Source: Saposhnikovia divaricata
Lineage: Eukaryota; Streptophyta; Magnoliopsida; Apiales; Apiaceae
DNA: 64,000 nucleotides
NCBI GenBank assembly: GCA_036435485.1
Contig: CM071596.1
Coordinates: forward strand, 60,809,001 to 60,873,000
Direction: 5' to 3'
Shown one piece after another: positions 31,113 through 41,598 of this stretch (positions within the stretch are counted from its first letter, which is position 1; the number at the start of each line of letters is the position of its first letter). The position numbers and the translations under genes are program-made. Under the pieces are notes generated by a model. It was not told the origin of the DNA and did no database searches. It worked only from the letters and a program-made list of their open reading frames with translations.

Positions 31113-33664
31113 TTACGTTTCTGCCAAATCCACGGAATCTGTTTCACGAACCACTGGATCACCTGTAAAATAATGTTTCAACCGCTGACCATTTACCTTG
31201 AACGCCAAATCAGGTGACTTTTCAAAAATCTCAACGGCTCCATGCGGAAATACAGTTTTAACAGTGAATGGCCCTAACCACCTTGACTTAAGCTTCCCAG
31301 GAAAAAGCTTGAGGCGCGAATTAAACAACAAAACCAACTGACCAGGCACAAAGACCTTAGGAACCAACTTCTTATCATGCCACCTATTCACCTTCTCCTT
31401 ATAAATCTTGTGGTTCTCATACGCCTGAGATTGAAATTCCTCTAACTCATTCAACTGCAATAACCGTTTCTCACCAGCTGCTCTAATATCAAGATTCAAC
31501 TTCTTAATTGCCCAAAAAGCTTTATGTTCCAACTCCACTGGTAGATGACATGCTTTCCAAAAACTAACTGATACGGAGACATTCCCAAAGGTGTTTTATA
31601 AGCTGTTCTATAGGCCCAAACAGCTTCATCTAACTTCAAGGACCAATCCTTCCTCGACGGATTCACCACCTTTTCTAGGATTCTCTTTATTTCACGATTA
31701 GAAACCTCCGCTTGACCGTTTGTTTGGGGATGATATGCTGTAGCAACACGATGTGTCACCCTATACTTCGCCAACAATGCAGTGAATTGACGATTACAAA
31801 AGTGAGTCCCCTCATCACTAATAATAGCTCGCGGAGTTCCAAAACGCGTAAAGACCTGTTTATGAAGAAAGTTCAGCACCACCTTAGCATCATTGGTTGG
31901 CAAGGCCTTCACCTCAACCCACTTAGAGACGTAGTCTACAGCTAGCAAGATGTACTGATTATTACAAGACGAAACAAAGGGTCCCATGAAATCAATACCC
32001 CATACATCAAAGATCTCTACCTCGAGGAGCATATTGAGAGGCATCTCATTCCTCCTAGAAATATTACCAACTTTCTGACAGCGATCACATCTCAAAACAA
32101 ACTGATGAGTATCCTTAAAAACTGTAGGCCAAAAGAAACCTGCCTGAAGAACACGAGCTGCTGTCTTCTCTCCACCATAATGACCTCCATAGACAGTGGA
32201 ATGGCAATCTCGCAATACACTTTCAGTCTCGCTATAAGGAATGCAACGTCGAATAATCTGATCAGCACCCTGTTTGAACAAATACGGCTCGTCCCATCGG
32301 TACCACTTCACATCATGTAAGAACTTCTTCCTTTGAGCATAAGTTAAATCAGGAGGGATGATGTCACTAACAAGATAGTTCACAAAATCTGCAAACCATG
32401 GTTCTTCCACTTGTACCCCTAAAAGCTGCTCATCCGGAAAAAATTCATTAATCAGAGATTTAGCCTGTGAATTTTTACCATGGTCTTCCAATCTCGAAAG
32501 ATGATCTGCCACCTGGTTTTCAGTTCCTTTTCTGTCTTTAATCTCCACATCAAATTCTTGGAGCAATAAGACCCATCGAATCAACCTAGGCTTCGAATCC
32601 TTCTTTGTCATCAAATATCTGATAGCCACATGATCTGTGTAGACAATGACTTTCGTGCCAAGTAAATAGGCTCGAAACTTCTCAAATGCATAAACAACAG
32701 CCAAAAGCTCTTTTTCCGTGGTGGTGTAGTTCAACTGTGCGTCATTAAGGGTTTTACTAGCATAGTAAACCACATGAAATATTTTCTCCTTTCTCTGACC
32801 AAGAACAGCACCAACGGCATAGTCACTAGCATCACACATTAGCTCGAATGGCTCACTCCAATCTGGTGCAGTAATAACAGGTGTGGTAGTCAACTTCTTC
32901 TTCAAAAGCTCGAAAGCATCAAGACAAGCTTCATCAAAATTGAAAGGAACATCTTTCTCCAAAAGATTGCACAAGGGTTTAGAGATCTTCGAAAAATCCT
33001 TTATGAACCGACGATAGAACCCCGCATGACCAAGAAAGCTGCGAATGCCTCTAACAGAGATAGGAGGAGGAAGTTTCTCAATAGTGTCAATTTTTGCTTT
33101 GTCCACCTCGAGTCCCTTGCTAGAAACCTTGTGCCCAAGAATGATCCCTTCTTGCACCATAAAGTGACATTTTTCCCAATTCAGCAACAGATTAGTCTCC
33201 ACACATCTTTTCAAAACCAGACCAAGATTATGTAAGCACTCGTCATAAGAAGAGCCAAACACTGAGAAATCATCCATGAAAACTTCCACATTGATACCAA
33301 TCATGTCTGAAAAGATAGCCATCATACACCTCTGAAAAGTGGCTGGAGCGCCACACAGTCCGAACGGAACGCGTCTGAATGCAAAGGTGCCAAAGGGACA
33401 TGTGAATGTAGTCTTCTCTTGATCCTCAGGTGCAATGCAAATCTGATTATATCCAGAATATCCATCAAGAAGACAATAGTACTCGTGACCTGCCAACCTG
33501 TCTAACATCTGATCCACAAACGGAAGAGGAAAGTGGTCTTTTCTCGTGGCTTTGTTCAACTTGCGATAGTCCATGCAAACTCTCCACCCTGTCACGGTAC
33601 GTGTAGGGATGAGCTCGTTCTTCTCATTAGCAACAACTGTCATACCCCCCTTCTTCGGCACACA
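31113..33664 (-). pseudogene. Athila pol: reverse transcriptase, RNase H, integrase, frameshifted
   Basis: Ty3/gypsy pol. Reverse transcriptase: RVCMDYRKLNKATRKDHFPL, FPFGTFAFRRVPFGL-like region (read as CPFGTFAFRRVPFGL) and catalytic FMDDFSVFG. RNase H: MCDASDYAVGAVLGQR, YTTTEKELLAVVYAFEKF, YTDH. Integrase: HHCC finger (HYGGEKTAARVLQAGFFWP, CDRCQKVGNISRRNEMP), then WGIDFMGPF, ISDEGTHFCN and HPQTNGQAEVSNREIKRILE, giving the DDE triad. A one-base deletion near 31551 shifts the frame after LVFGK; the C-terminus (ELEHKAFWAIKKLNLDIR, KLKSRWLGPFTV) continues in another frame to 31113. It is separated from the protease by a TAG at 33667-33665 where the family normally has CAG. Confidence 0.92.
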
Positions 33665-35241
33665 CTATACCGGACTCACCCAAGAACTGTCTGAAATAGG
33701 GTAGATAATACCAGCATCAAGCCACTTCAAGATTTCCTTCTTCACCACTTCCTTCATAAGACGACACTGTTGCTCCACAGTAGGCTTGCAATTCTCCTCT
33801 AGCAGAATTTTATGCATGCAATACGAAGGATTGATTCCCTTGATGTCTGCTATAGTCCATCCAATAGCTGTCTTAAACTGTCTCAATATCCTCAAGAGCT
33901 TCTCCTTTTCACTATCTGTCAAGTTAGCGGCAATGATAACAGGCAAAGTAGATGCTTCTCCCAAAAAGGCATACCTCAGATGTTCTGGTAGCTGTTTAAG
34001 CTCAAGTGTAGGAGCTTCCTCAATAGATGGTTTGAGACGACTTTGTGACTTTTTAAGCTCCTCCAGCCCAAGTGACTCAACTGGCACTTCAAAACTCTTT
34101 CTCCACGGAATTGCCCTTAATTGCTGAATTTGCTCTTCTCTTTCTTCATCTTCAACTACAGAATCTCCTAGCAAAGCTCTCTCTAATGCATCAGCCAACA
34201 GTAACTGATCAACGTTCAACTTAACTGACGACTCCACCAAGTCCACCTGACAACATTCCTCATCATCTGAAGGTAGCTTCATTGCATTGAAAACATTGAA
34301 GGTAACATCCTGATCTTGCACCCGCATCGTAAGCTCCCCCTTCTGAACATCAATCAAGGTACGGCCCGTAGCTAGAAAAGGTCGTCCTAAGATGATAGGA
34401 ATCTTCTTATCTTCTTCAAAATCAAGAATCACAAAATCTGCTGGAAAGATGAATTTATCAACCTTGACCAAAACATCCTCAACGATACCCCTCGGGTATG
34501 TAATAGAACGATCAGCTAGTTGTAGAGAGATATTAGTAGGTTTAGGATCTGGAAGACCAAGCTGCATGAAAACTGACAATGGCATGAGATTGATACTAGC
34601 ACCCAAATCACACAGACACTTGCTGAAAGACATATTCCCAATGGTGCACGGAATAGTGAAACTGCCTGGATCCTTTAGCTTCGGTGGTAACTTCTGCTGT
34701 AAAACGGCACTGCACTCTTCTGTTAATGCTACTGTATCCAATTCTTCAAGTTTCAACTTCTTTGAGAGAATACCCTTCATAAACCTTGCATAGCTCGGCA
34801 TCTGCTCCAATGCTTCAGCAAAAGGGATATTGATTTGAAGCTTTTTGAATACCTCCAAAAACTTGCCAAACTGTCTGTCATTCTTCTGCTTCTTCAATCT
34901 TCCAGGATATGGGGGAGGAGGAAAGATCTTCACGTTCTCTGTAGACTTCTTTGGAGAAACTTCATTAGCAGAATTTTTAGGATTCTCCACCTCGCTAACT
35001 AACTGCTCAGTTACTCTATCTGTCTGGACTTGCTCCTTATCTGCAGTAGGTGCCACATGTTGCTCTTGAACTTCTTCTTCTTCTTCAATGGCTGAATTCT
35101 GATTACCAGTCACCTTACCCGATCTCAAAGTAACTGATTTGACATGCTCTTTGGTTTCCCTCTTGCCTGGATTGGCTTCAGTGTCACTCGGAAGAACTCC
35201 AGATGGTCTGTTCAACAGAGCACTAGCAAGCTGTTCAACAG
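33665..35241 (-). pseudogene. Athila gag C-terminus and protease, truncated at 5' end
   Basis: The frame opens at the rearrangement near 35241 with QLASALLNRPSGVLPSDTEA, the Athila gag tail, then KEHVKSVTLRSGK, FPPPPYPGRLKKQKND and a helical region. The aspartic protease reads IPCTIGNMSFSKCLCDLGAS with INLMPLSVF after it, then ILGRPFLATGRTLIDVQKGE. DLGA in place of DSGA is common in the Athila lineage, so it need not be a defect. The RT N-terminal region (EKEKLLRILRQFKTAIGWTI, MKEVVKKEILKWLDAGIIYP, DSSWVSPV) ends at a TAG (33667-33665). The first half of gag is absent. Confidence 0.88.
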
Positions 35242-35242
35242 A

Positions 35243-35502
35243 ACATCAGAGTTTGATGACTCACTTTCAGAATGAATGACCAAAGCTTTTCCTTTAAACT
35301 TCTTCCTTGAGGCTTCCTTCTTTGAGGGTCTTTCTTCAACTCTTAGAGCAACAGATTTTGACTTTCTGCCTGATCTTCTGCTTCTTTGTTCCATTTCTAG
35401 TTTATGAGTCTTGAGTGTTTACACTAATACACGCAAGTGTACGTGGTCACAAGATAAAAGATATTGATATCAATTACGATTGCTACTCGTCTCCTTAGTC
35501 AC
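35243..35502. other. Patchwork junction of Copia gag, Athila LTR and Copia LTR pieces
   Basis: Bases 35243-35415 copy the Copia B gag segment at 26171-26343, and 35416-35453 copy the first 38 bases of the Athila LTR (26344-26381), both with a coordinate offset of 9072. After 11 unassigned bases, 35465-35501 copies Copia LTR sequence (TGATATCAATTACGATTGC and on). From 35503 a different, longer copy starts with an offset of 9865. Such strings of short templated inserts are typical of break repair with template switching; an assembly error is the alternative. Confidence 0.85.
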
Positions 35503-35783
35503 AAATTAGCTATACAATTGATATCAATTACGATTGCTACTCGTCTCCTTAGTCAACTCAATCTCTTTGACAGCTATCCAATCTTCAAAGATATTGCTTC
35601 CATAATAAATCTTCAATCACCGTTGACCAGTAGACGCTGCCTCCAGACAGAATTTAACAAACTCTATCGAGCTTCCAACAGTCAGCGTATAGCAAACTCT
35701 GTTTAGCTTCTAACTGTGTTTAAACTCTGTTTTTCCCTGCAAAACTTAAACACTGATATTAACCATATCAATTATATTTAACA

Positions 35784-36208
35784 GGAGCATAGTGACCCAT
35801 CTCCTTACACTTGTAGCATTGAATCTCAGACTTGTCTCTTTTCCAAGATTTGGTATCCTTTCTCTCAGATTTTCTGAAATTCTTCCTGTCAAACTTTGAA
35901 TCATTCTTGGAGAATCTCTTTCCTTTCTTGAAGTTCTTGAATCCCATCTTCTTGAAAGTCTTTACCATCAAAGCAGCCATTTCCATCATTTCCTCATCAT
36001 CTTCAGAATCAGATGATTCATCTGCATTTGAGTCAACATCAGAGTTTGATGACTCACTTTCAGAATGAATGACCAAAGCTTTTCCTTTTAACTTCTTCCT
36101 TGAGGCTTCCTTCTTTGAGGGTCTTTCTTCAACTCTTAGAGCAACAGATTTTGACTTTCTGCCTGATCTTCTGCTTCTTTGTTCCATTTCTAGTTTATGA
36201 GTCTTGAG
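35784..36208 (-). pseudogene. Duplicated copy of the Copia B gag middle segment
   Basis: Same segment as 25919-26343, within the 2.3-kb duplication. It differs in keeping Cys in the zinc knuckle (CYKCKEMGHYAP), whereas the left copy has CYKYKEMGHYAP. It includes the basic MEQRSRRSGRKSKS start, the acidic Ser/Asp patch and MGFKNFKKGKRFSK. It is not joined to other gag parts in a way that could give a product. Confidence 0.88.
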
Positions 36209-37811
36209 TGTTTACACTAATACACGCAAGCGTACGTGGTCACAAGTAATACAGATAGAAGTCAAGTTCGTTCCCACAGAGATTGTATAATTTAGTTCTT
36301 GTACCTAAGCATCAATGTATGATTATCGTTCAATGCTAAGACAATGGACAAATTGGTTTTGATTATCTAAAAATTAACTAATAAGAATTAATTAACAACT
36401 AAATTAATTACTAAGTGATTTCAAATTACTTATGATATGGAAAACATGGGATCCTAACTTCAATACAAACTTCCTTTAGAGATCATGCCCTTTTATCAAC
36501 ACATGTGGTGGTTACAATAACTAATCGGACAACACGAAATAAGTATACGCTACCTTTCAGTACACGCACACCAATCTACACAATATCCACAAAAGATAGA
36601 AATCATGTAGGCACCAATTATGCTTAGACCCTATATGTCTATAGAATTTGAAAACATAATGGTTGAAGATCAAGTATCCATAAGATTACATAAGGTAGTA
36701 TGAGACGGTTAGAAACACACCACAAACATGAATAACATTCATGGACTTATGCTAGCATGGCAAGTTCTAAATCAAAAGATTCACTGTCGCTTCACTTAAG
36801 ATTACAAGATAGATGTTAGCTACGCATCTATATGAATTAAATACAACCATGCAAGGATATCGTAAATTCACCACACATATATCAAGTTAGGCAATCAACA
36901 TCTAAATTCCATAAGTAAATCTGCTAGGACCCCATGACGGCGATTAGTTCATAATCGAACCGTTCGTCATCATGGGGTTTGATGAAAACATGATAAAGAT
37001 GAAGAGAATAATAATGAATAAACCAATGTTAACAAAGTTATGGAACAAAGTCGAATAATGATCAAGCATCCAAAAGATACGCCTAGTAAGAATACAAGAA
37101 AACTATGTCTAAATCTTCTTGTTGTCATGATCCTCGCCTTGGCTTTTCAATCTCGTGCTAGAAAGTGTGTATGTAATGTGAAGTAATCTGATCTCTGGTG
37201 TTGGTGTGTGTAAATCTGACCCCCAAGCATGTGTATTTATAGCTCAATATTGCCTATTCTCCAAACAATTGCCGTTCTTGAGTAGGAATTGAATTTGACA
37301 ATTTCCATCTTTAAATATGATATAGATTGCAACTTCCCCTGTCAAATAAAGCTTCTGGACTATTCCCACCGTCCAAGAATATTTCCATGTCGAATAGGAG
37401 AAGAAAATGGCAACATTCCTCTTTGAAATCAGATTTGGAACAGTTTCTGGCGGTTCAGTGTTCACCTTAGCGCGGTCGCGCTGTGCTGTAGTGTTATTGT
37501 GGCGCGGTCGCGCTCTCTAAATCTGCCAATTCTCTATCGCGCGGTCGCGCTCCCTTATAGTGTAAAACTAGCGCGGTCGCGCTGTACACTATCTGATTCT
37601 GCAGAATTTCTGTTATAGCCTATTCAACATGCGCCGTTTTACACCACAACCACTTCTGTTCCAATAGTTACAAAACACCATAAATACCTGCAAAAACTTA
37701 ATTCCTGCATAAACTCCACAAAACACGTTAAAACCACACAAATACTCGAGAATTAAGCGATCAATTCAAGCCAAAATAGAATGGTCTAAATGGATAAAAA
37801 TCAACTTATCA
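36209..37811 (-). repeat. Athila-like LTR, right copy (5' or solo-LTR derived)
   Basis: 1,603 bp, same ends as 26344-27946. Its outer end abuts the TTGAG duplication and the gag N-terminal part, as a genuine 5' LTR should. Its inner end abuts Copia gag plus TTGAG (36204-36208), as a solo LTR would. The GCGCGGTCGCGCT set lies at about 37469-37583. Confidence 0.92.
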
Positions 37812-38494
37812 TTGAGCAACCCATAGATCTCATCAATATCAGTATCAGCCAAATCATAGTTGTCTCTAATAGTGGTTGTCTTAACATCCCACTTTTCAGG
37901 TAGAGAAAGAAGAAACTTGAGATTTGAATCTTCTAGATCATATTCTTTATTAACCGGGGACAGATCATTGAGTAGCTTATAGAATCTGTCAAAGGTTTCT
38001 GTCATTGATTCTTCAGATTTAGCCTCAAAGTGTTCATACTCCTGTGTGAGTATGTTCCTTCTATTCTTCTTGATTGCAGCAGTTCCCTGACATCTAACCT
38101 CTAGAGAATCCCAAATCTCTTTTTCAGTTTTACAATTGATCACTTTGTTAGACATAACATTATCCAATGAACTATGAAGCAGATGTCTAACCTTTGCATC
38201 CTTACCAATGGATGAAATATCCTTAGGAGTCAAATCTTTCTTCTCCTTTGGAATAGATTTAGCTTCCTGTCCAGCAGCAACAACAGATAATTTTGTAGGC
38301 TTATGAGGGCCTTCATAAATTATGTCAAGATATTCTGGATCTGTAGCTTCCAGAAACATAGCCATTTTCACGTTCCAGGTTGAGTATTCTACTGGCTTAA
38401 GAATAGGAACCCTGATTCTTTCATATCGACTCACAGTTGCAGGTTGAGCCTTCTCAGCACTAGAGCCTGATGTTGGAGGGGGAATTTCTGCCAT
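37812..38494 (-). pseudogene. Copia B gag, N-terminal part
   Basis: From ATG at 38494 (MAEIPPPTSGSSAEKAQ) to the Athila insertion. It encodes the UBN2-type gag domain: RVPILKPVEYSTWNVKMAMF, FLEATDPEYLDIIYEGPHKP, HSSLDNVMSNKVINCKTEKE, KNRRNILTQEYEHFEAKSEE, FLLSLPEKWDVKTTTIRDNY, DTDIDEIYGLL. No stop interrupts this 227-codon part. It lies 67 bp inside the 5' LTR, downstream of the primer site, as expected for the first gene. The rest of gag is displaced to 25919-26343 and 13056-14228. Confidence 0.9.
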
Positions 38495-38547
38495 TGATTA
38501 TAGTTGTGTGTGTGTGGATTTTAAACTGTATTAAATTAACAGATCAA

Positions 38548-38559
38548 GCTCTGATACCC
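38548..38559 (-). other. Copia B primer-binding site (tRNA-iMet, one mismatch)
   Basis: The minus strand reads GGGTATCAGAGC next to the 5' LTR, one base off the TGGTATCAGAGC seen in Copia C and D. It pairs with the 3' end of initiator methionine tRNA. Confidence 0.9.
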
Positions 38560-38561
38560 AT

Positions 38562-39083
38562 TGTTAGGCCGAATACACACTTATAATCAACTAAGTATGA
38601 GAGAATAACAATAAGTTCTTAAAAAGCTTTAAAAACTATTTGAAATTAACTTCTCTCTCAGTGATGTAAAATATCATAGAGAGCTGCTTAGGTTACAATG
38701 AAAGATATTGTATTACACGATCGATACCCTTCTAGGGTTAACCTAACTGTATTTATAAGATATACAGCTACATACAATCTATAATTGATACTCCTATAAA
38801 TTAGCTATACAATTGTTATCAATTATGATTGCTACATGTCTCCATAGTCAACTCAATCTCTTTGACAGCTATCCAATCTTCAAAGATATTGCTTCCATAA
38901 TTATCTTCAATAATTCTTCAAACACTGTTGACAAGTAGACGCTTCCTCCAGACAGAGTTTAACAAACTCTGTCGAGCTTCCAACTGTCAGAGTTTAACTA
39001 AAATCTGACTGCTTCCTGTTTAAACTCTATTTTTCCCTGTAAAACTTAAACACTGATATTAACCATATCAATTATATTTAACA
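38562..39083 (-). repeat. Copia B 5' LTR (522 bp)
   Basis: Same length and ends as 4010-4531, with about 13 substitutions between them. The right flank AGTTC (39084-39088) is the target duplication, with one mismatch to GGTTC at 4005-4009. Confidence 0.94.
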
Positions 39084-41191
39084 AGTTCCATCTATCTTTA
39101 TCTTGTTGATTCTATTGTTATGATCTACTTGCATGTCTCTTTAGAACGAGTTGCTGATTAGATTATGTCTCGACTTACATAGAACACTTAGATAAGATTA
39201 AGTTGGACTGTTCTTGAATCACCTAAGTTGGCTTAATAATCTAATCCCTGTAGTTTTTCTTAAGTCAACTTACGCGTATTTCTGATCTTTTTTGTGATTT
39301 GGCACACATTTCATTAAGTTATCTTTAATCTAATCAGGATTTTTTGAACTCATTTGAATCATACTGAATAGATATGGTAACTTAAATACTATTCGTGATG
39401 TTTTAATTCTAAATTCACACTGTCATCTAACCCTAAAAGTGAGCCTTAAAAGCTACACAGTTGCATAGTTTTATGTCCCATTGCAGTACTCCAAAGGACT
39501 TAAACTCACAACAGAGGATGATGAAGTGATGGTGTTGACACAACAAACTTGGTTATTGCATCAACCAGGTTCTTCAATTCTGTCATGTGCCATGTGTAAC
39601 ACACTTAGAATTAGGGCTTAATTTAAAAATAACTAGTCTGCACTCTATCGTAAAACAGGACTTATTAGTTAACTTTAAACACATGAATAAGTACTCTTTA
39701 TAATTGCTGATTGAACTCAGGTTTCAAATTGACTATCTATGGCATTAGGATTAAGTGCAACATGCTTGTAGTTACTTACATTAATATTCTTAACGATCTC
39801 TGCAAAATTGTTTCTTTCCTAAGCACAGCTTCAAGCAAACAATCAATTTCAATCAAGACAAATGGTGTCCGGCATTTCTAAGAGAGTAAACCTTCATGTA
39901 GAGAAGGCTCTTACAACAGTACACCTAGCCAAGGTATTGAGTTCTCTCTCATCAGCATCTCTCTTTATTGTCCTAAAATCTTTGCCTTGATTTGCTGAAA
40001 TGAGAATTACTGGAATGTCCCTCGGATTCTCTACCCAATCAACACACCATATATTCACATTTCACATTTCTTCCAAAAAAGGCATAGTGATTAAAAAGGA
40101 CATCCACATTTCTAGTTTTAGTCTCTCAACAGACTTTAACTACTGAATCAAGTTCCCAACCAGGAACACAATCAGTAAGGGTAAGGGACACAGTTGTGAA
40201 ACCAATTACACTTGTCATCTAGCCAGGAGTTAGTACAAGTTACATTGACATAGGGGGAGCACACACAAGTTACTCTTAACTAATTCTTAAATTCAGGTTG
40301 ATTAATCTTCTATAAATGAGAAGATTCAGCCCCACTCATGGACACCTAATTTGGAAACTGAAGCACTTCATTACCAACTCCAAACACTCTTGATTCTTCA
40401 TTTCTTTTCATGAAGAAGCCAACACTCAACTTTTCGTTCACTAAGTTTTCTCTAAAACAACTTACTGAACTCCTATTTCTGTTTCGAACATCATTTATAA
40501 TATCTAATTCTCTTCAATCTATGCGAAATCTCATGGTTCCTCTCTAGGACTGAGGGAAGGGAGTGAAAAAAAGGAGAGGCCTGGTTGCTCCAGGGCAAAA
40601 GGTGAGTTGTATTCAAGAGTGGTCTTCTATTTCTTCCAGGAGAGCAAAAGTAGAGATTGAGTACCCCTTTAGAAAGGGAAGGTAAGTTGTGAGAAGTGAG
40701 CTAGGATAAGATCCTGATGTAAAAACAGAGAGATTAAAGAGGGAAAATTTTAATGCAAATTCTAGTTTCTCATCCCTCTGGTTCTCATCCTAACTACTAC
40801 TACTACTTTGATCTTGCTAATAACAAAAAAGGGGGAGAAGTTACTCAGCTACTCAGCTGGGGGACTCGACACTCGACCAGATTTTTCCCTTTAACATCAA
40901 AAGAAAGTCTTTTTCCTCATGTTTCAACAAAGGGGGAACAAAGGGGGAGAAGGGTACCTTCAGACCGATCAGCAAGTGAAGAAACATAACAGAATCTCAG
41001 GACAAATGCTATACATAGGGGGAGCAAGTCTAAGTACTCAAGTGGAGTAAGTAGTACAATCCAGAAAATTTGTCAAAGAAGCTTGATCAATATTTTCTGT
41101 ACTGCTGAAAGAAAAATCTGAAAGAGTGGTTTTTGTTATCATCACTCTCTGGATTTATGTTTTTTTCTCAAAGACATAAATAGGGGGAGAT
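39084..41191 (+). mobile_element. Copia A, post-pol region continued
   Basis: This 2.1-kb non-coding stretch continues the Copia A sequence interrupted at 4009. I see no credible gene. Its right end holds repeated polypurine tracts and runs directly into the Copia A 3' LTR at 41192, which ties it to the plus-strand element on the far side of Copia B. Confidence 0.75.
40251..41190 (+). other. Multiplied polypurine tracts of Copia A
   Basis: GGGGGAG-type tracts occur at about 40251-40260, 40825-40840, 40931-40950 (two), 41017-41026 and 41181-41190. The last abuts the LTR start and is in position to prime plus-strand synthesis. A multiplied polypurine tract is a described hallmark of the Sirevirus genus. 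Confidence 0.75.
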
Positions 41192-41598
41192 TGTTAAGTC
41201 ATATATGTTTTTAGAAGATGATAACAAATACCACAATGCAGAAAATGAATCAAGAAAACGAAGCTGACAAATAAATCAAGAAGCTAGCTGAAATGCAGAT
41301 CAACAAAGGATACATCTTGTGAATGAGACTCCGCAAACAGTTAGGAATTATTTCTGTAACAAACCACAACATGCTACAATCAGATATCTGTAATCAGAAG
41401 AGAGTTTGCCATAACCATGCAGGTACGTTCGAGAAGTCAAGAAAAGATGAGTTCGAGAAGTCATTCGAGAACTCTAACAAAAATGGTTTATTCGAGAAGT
41501 CCTAGTTCGAGAAGTCAGATTGTTCTATTCGAGAAGTCTGTAACAATCACTATTCGAGAAGTCTATTCAAAAGGCTATTCAAGAAGTCATTCGAGAAC
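41192..41598 (+). repeat. Copia A 3' LTR, truncated
   Basis: Starts TGTTAAGTCATATATG right after a polypurine tract. From about 41426 to 41597 it holds six copies of TTCGAGAAGTC and two degenerate ones. It is cut at 41599 by another LTR. The remaining part and the far end were not found. Confidence 0.75.

Larger units (their letters stand above)
26344..37811 (-). mobile_element. Athila-like Ty3/gypsy element, rearranged, nested in Copia B gag
   Basis: LTR-like blocks of 1,603 bp at 26344-27946 and 36209-37811 flank an internal region read on the minus strand. The insertion left a 5-bp duplication TTGAG (26339-26343 and 37812-37816). Gene order gag/protease, RT, RNase H, integrase, then a separate downstream ORF is typical of the Athila branch. 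The protease motif CDLGASINLMP also fits. The 5' part of gag, the leader and primer site are missing and replaced by 35243-36208, which consists of copies of Copia gag and LTR sequence. Confidence 0.9.
35503..37811. repeat. 2.3-kb direct duplication of 25638-27946
   Basis: A constant offset of 9865 bases aligns this block with 25638-27946. It contains the inner end of the Copia C LTR, the GGAGC junction, the Copia B gag middle segment and a full Athila LTR. By eye there are about eight single-base differences. It explains why the LTR at 36209-37811 is followed on its inner side by Copia gag and not by an Athila primer site. Confidence 0.92.
4010..39083 (-). mobile_element. Copia B, Sirevirus-like element, hosts two nested insertions
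   Basis: Two 522-bp LTRs (4010-4531 and 38562-39083) bound the element. Flanks are GGTTC on the left and AGTTC on the right, a 5-bp target duplication with one mismatch. The element reads on the minus strand: 5' LTR, tRNA-iMet primer site, gag, pol, spacer, accessory ORF, polypurine tract, 3' LTR. Removing Copia C and the Athila block leaves about 11.9 kb. By eye the LTRs differ at about 13 of 522 sites (2.5%). It inserted into the post-pol region of Copia A. Confidence 0.9.

Noticed and set aside
33665..34660. DLGA in the Athila protease as an inactivating mutation
   Set aside because: CDLGASINLMP is the usual form in this lineage, so it is not evidence of decay.
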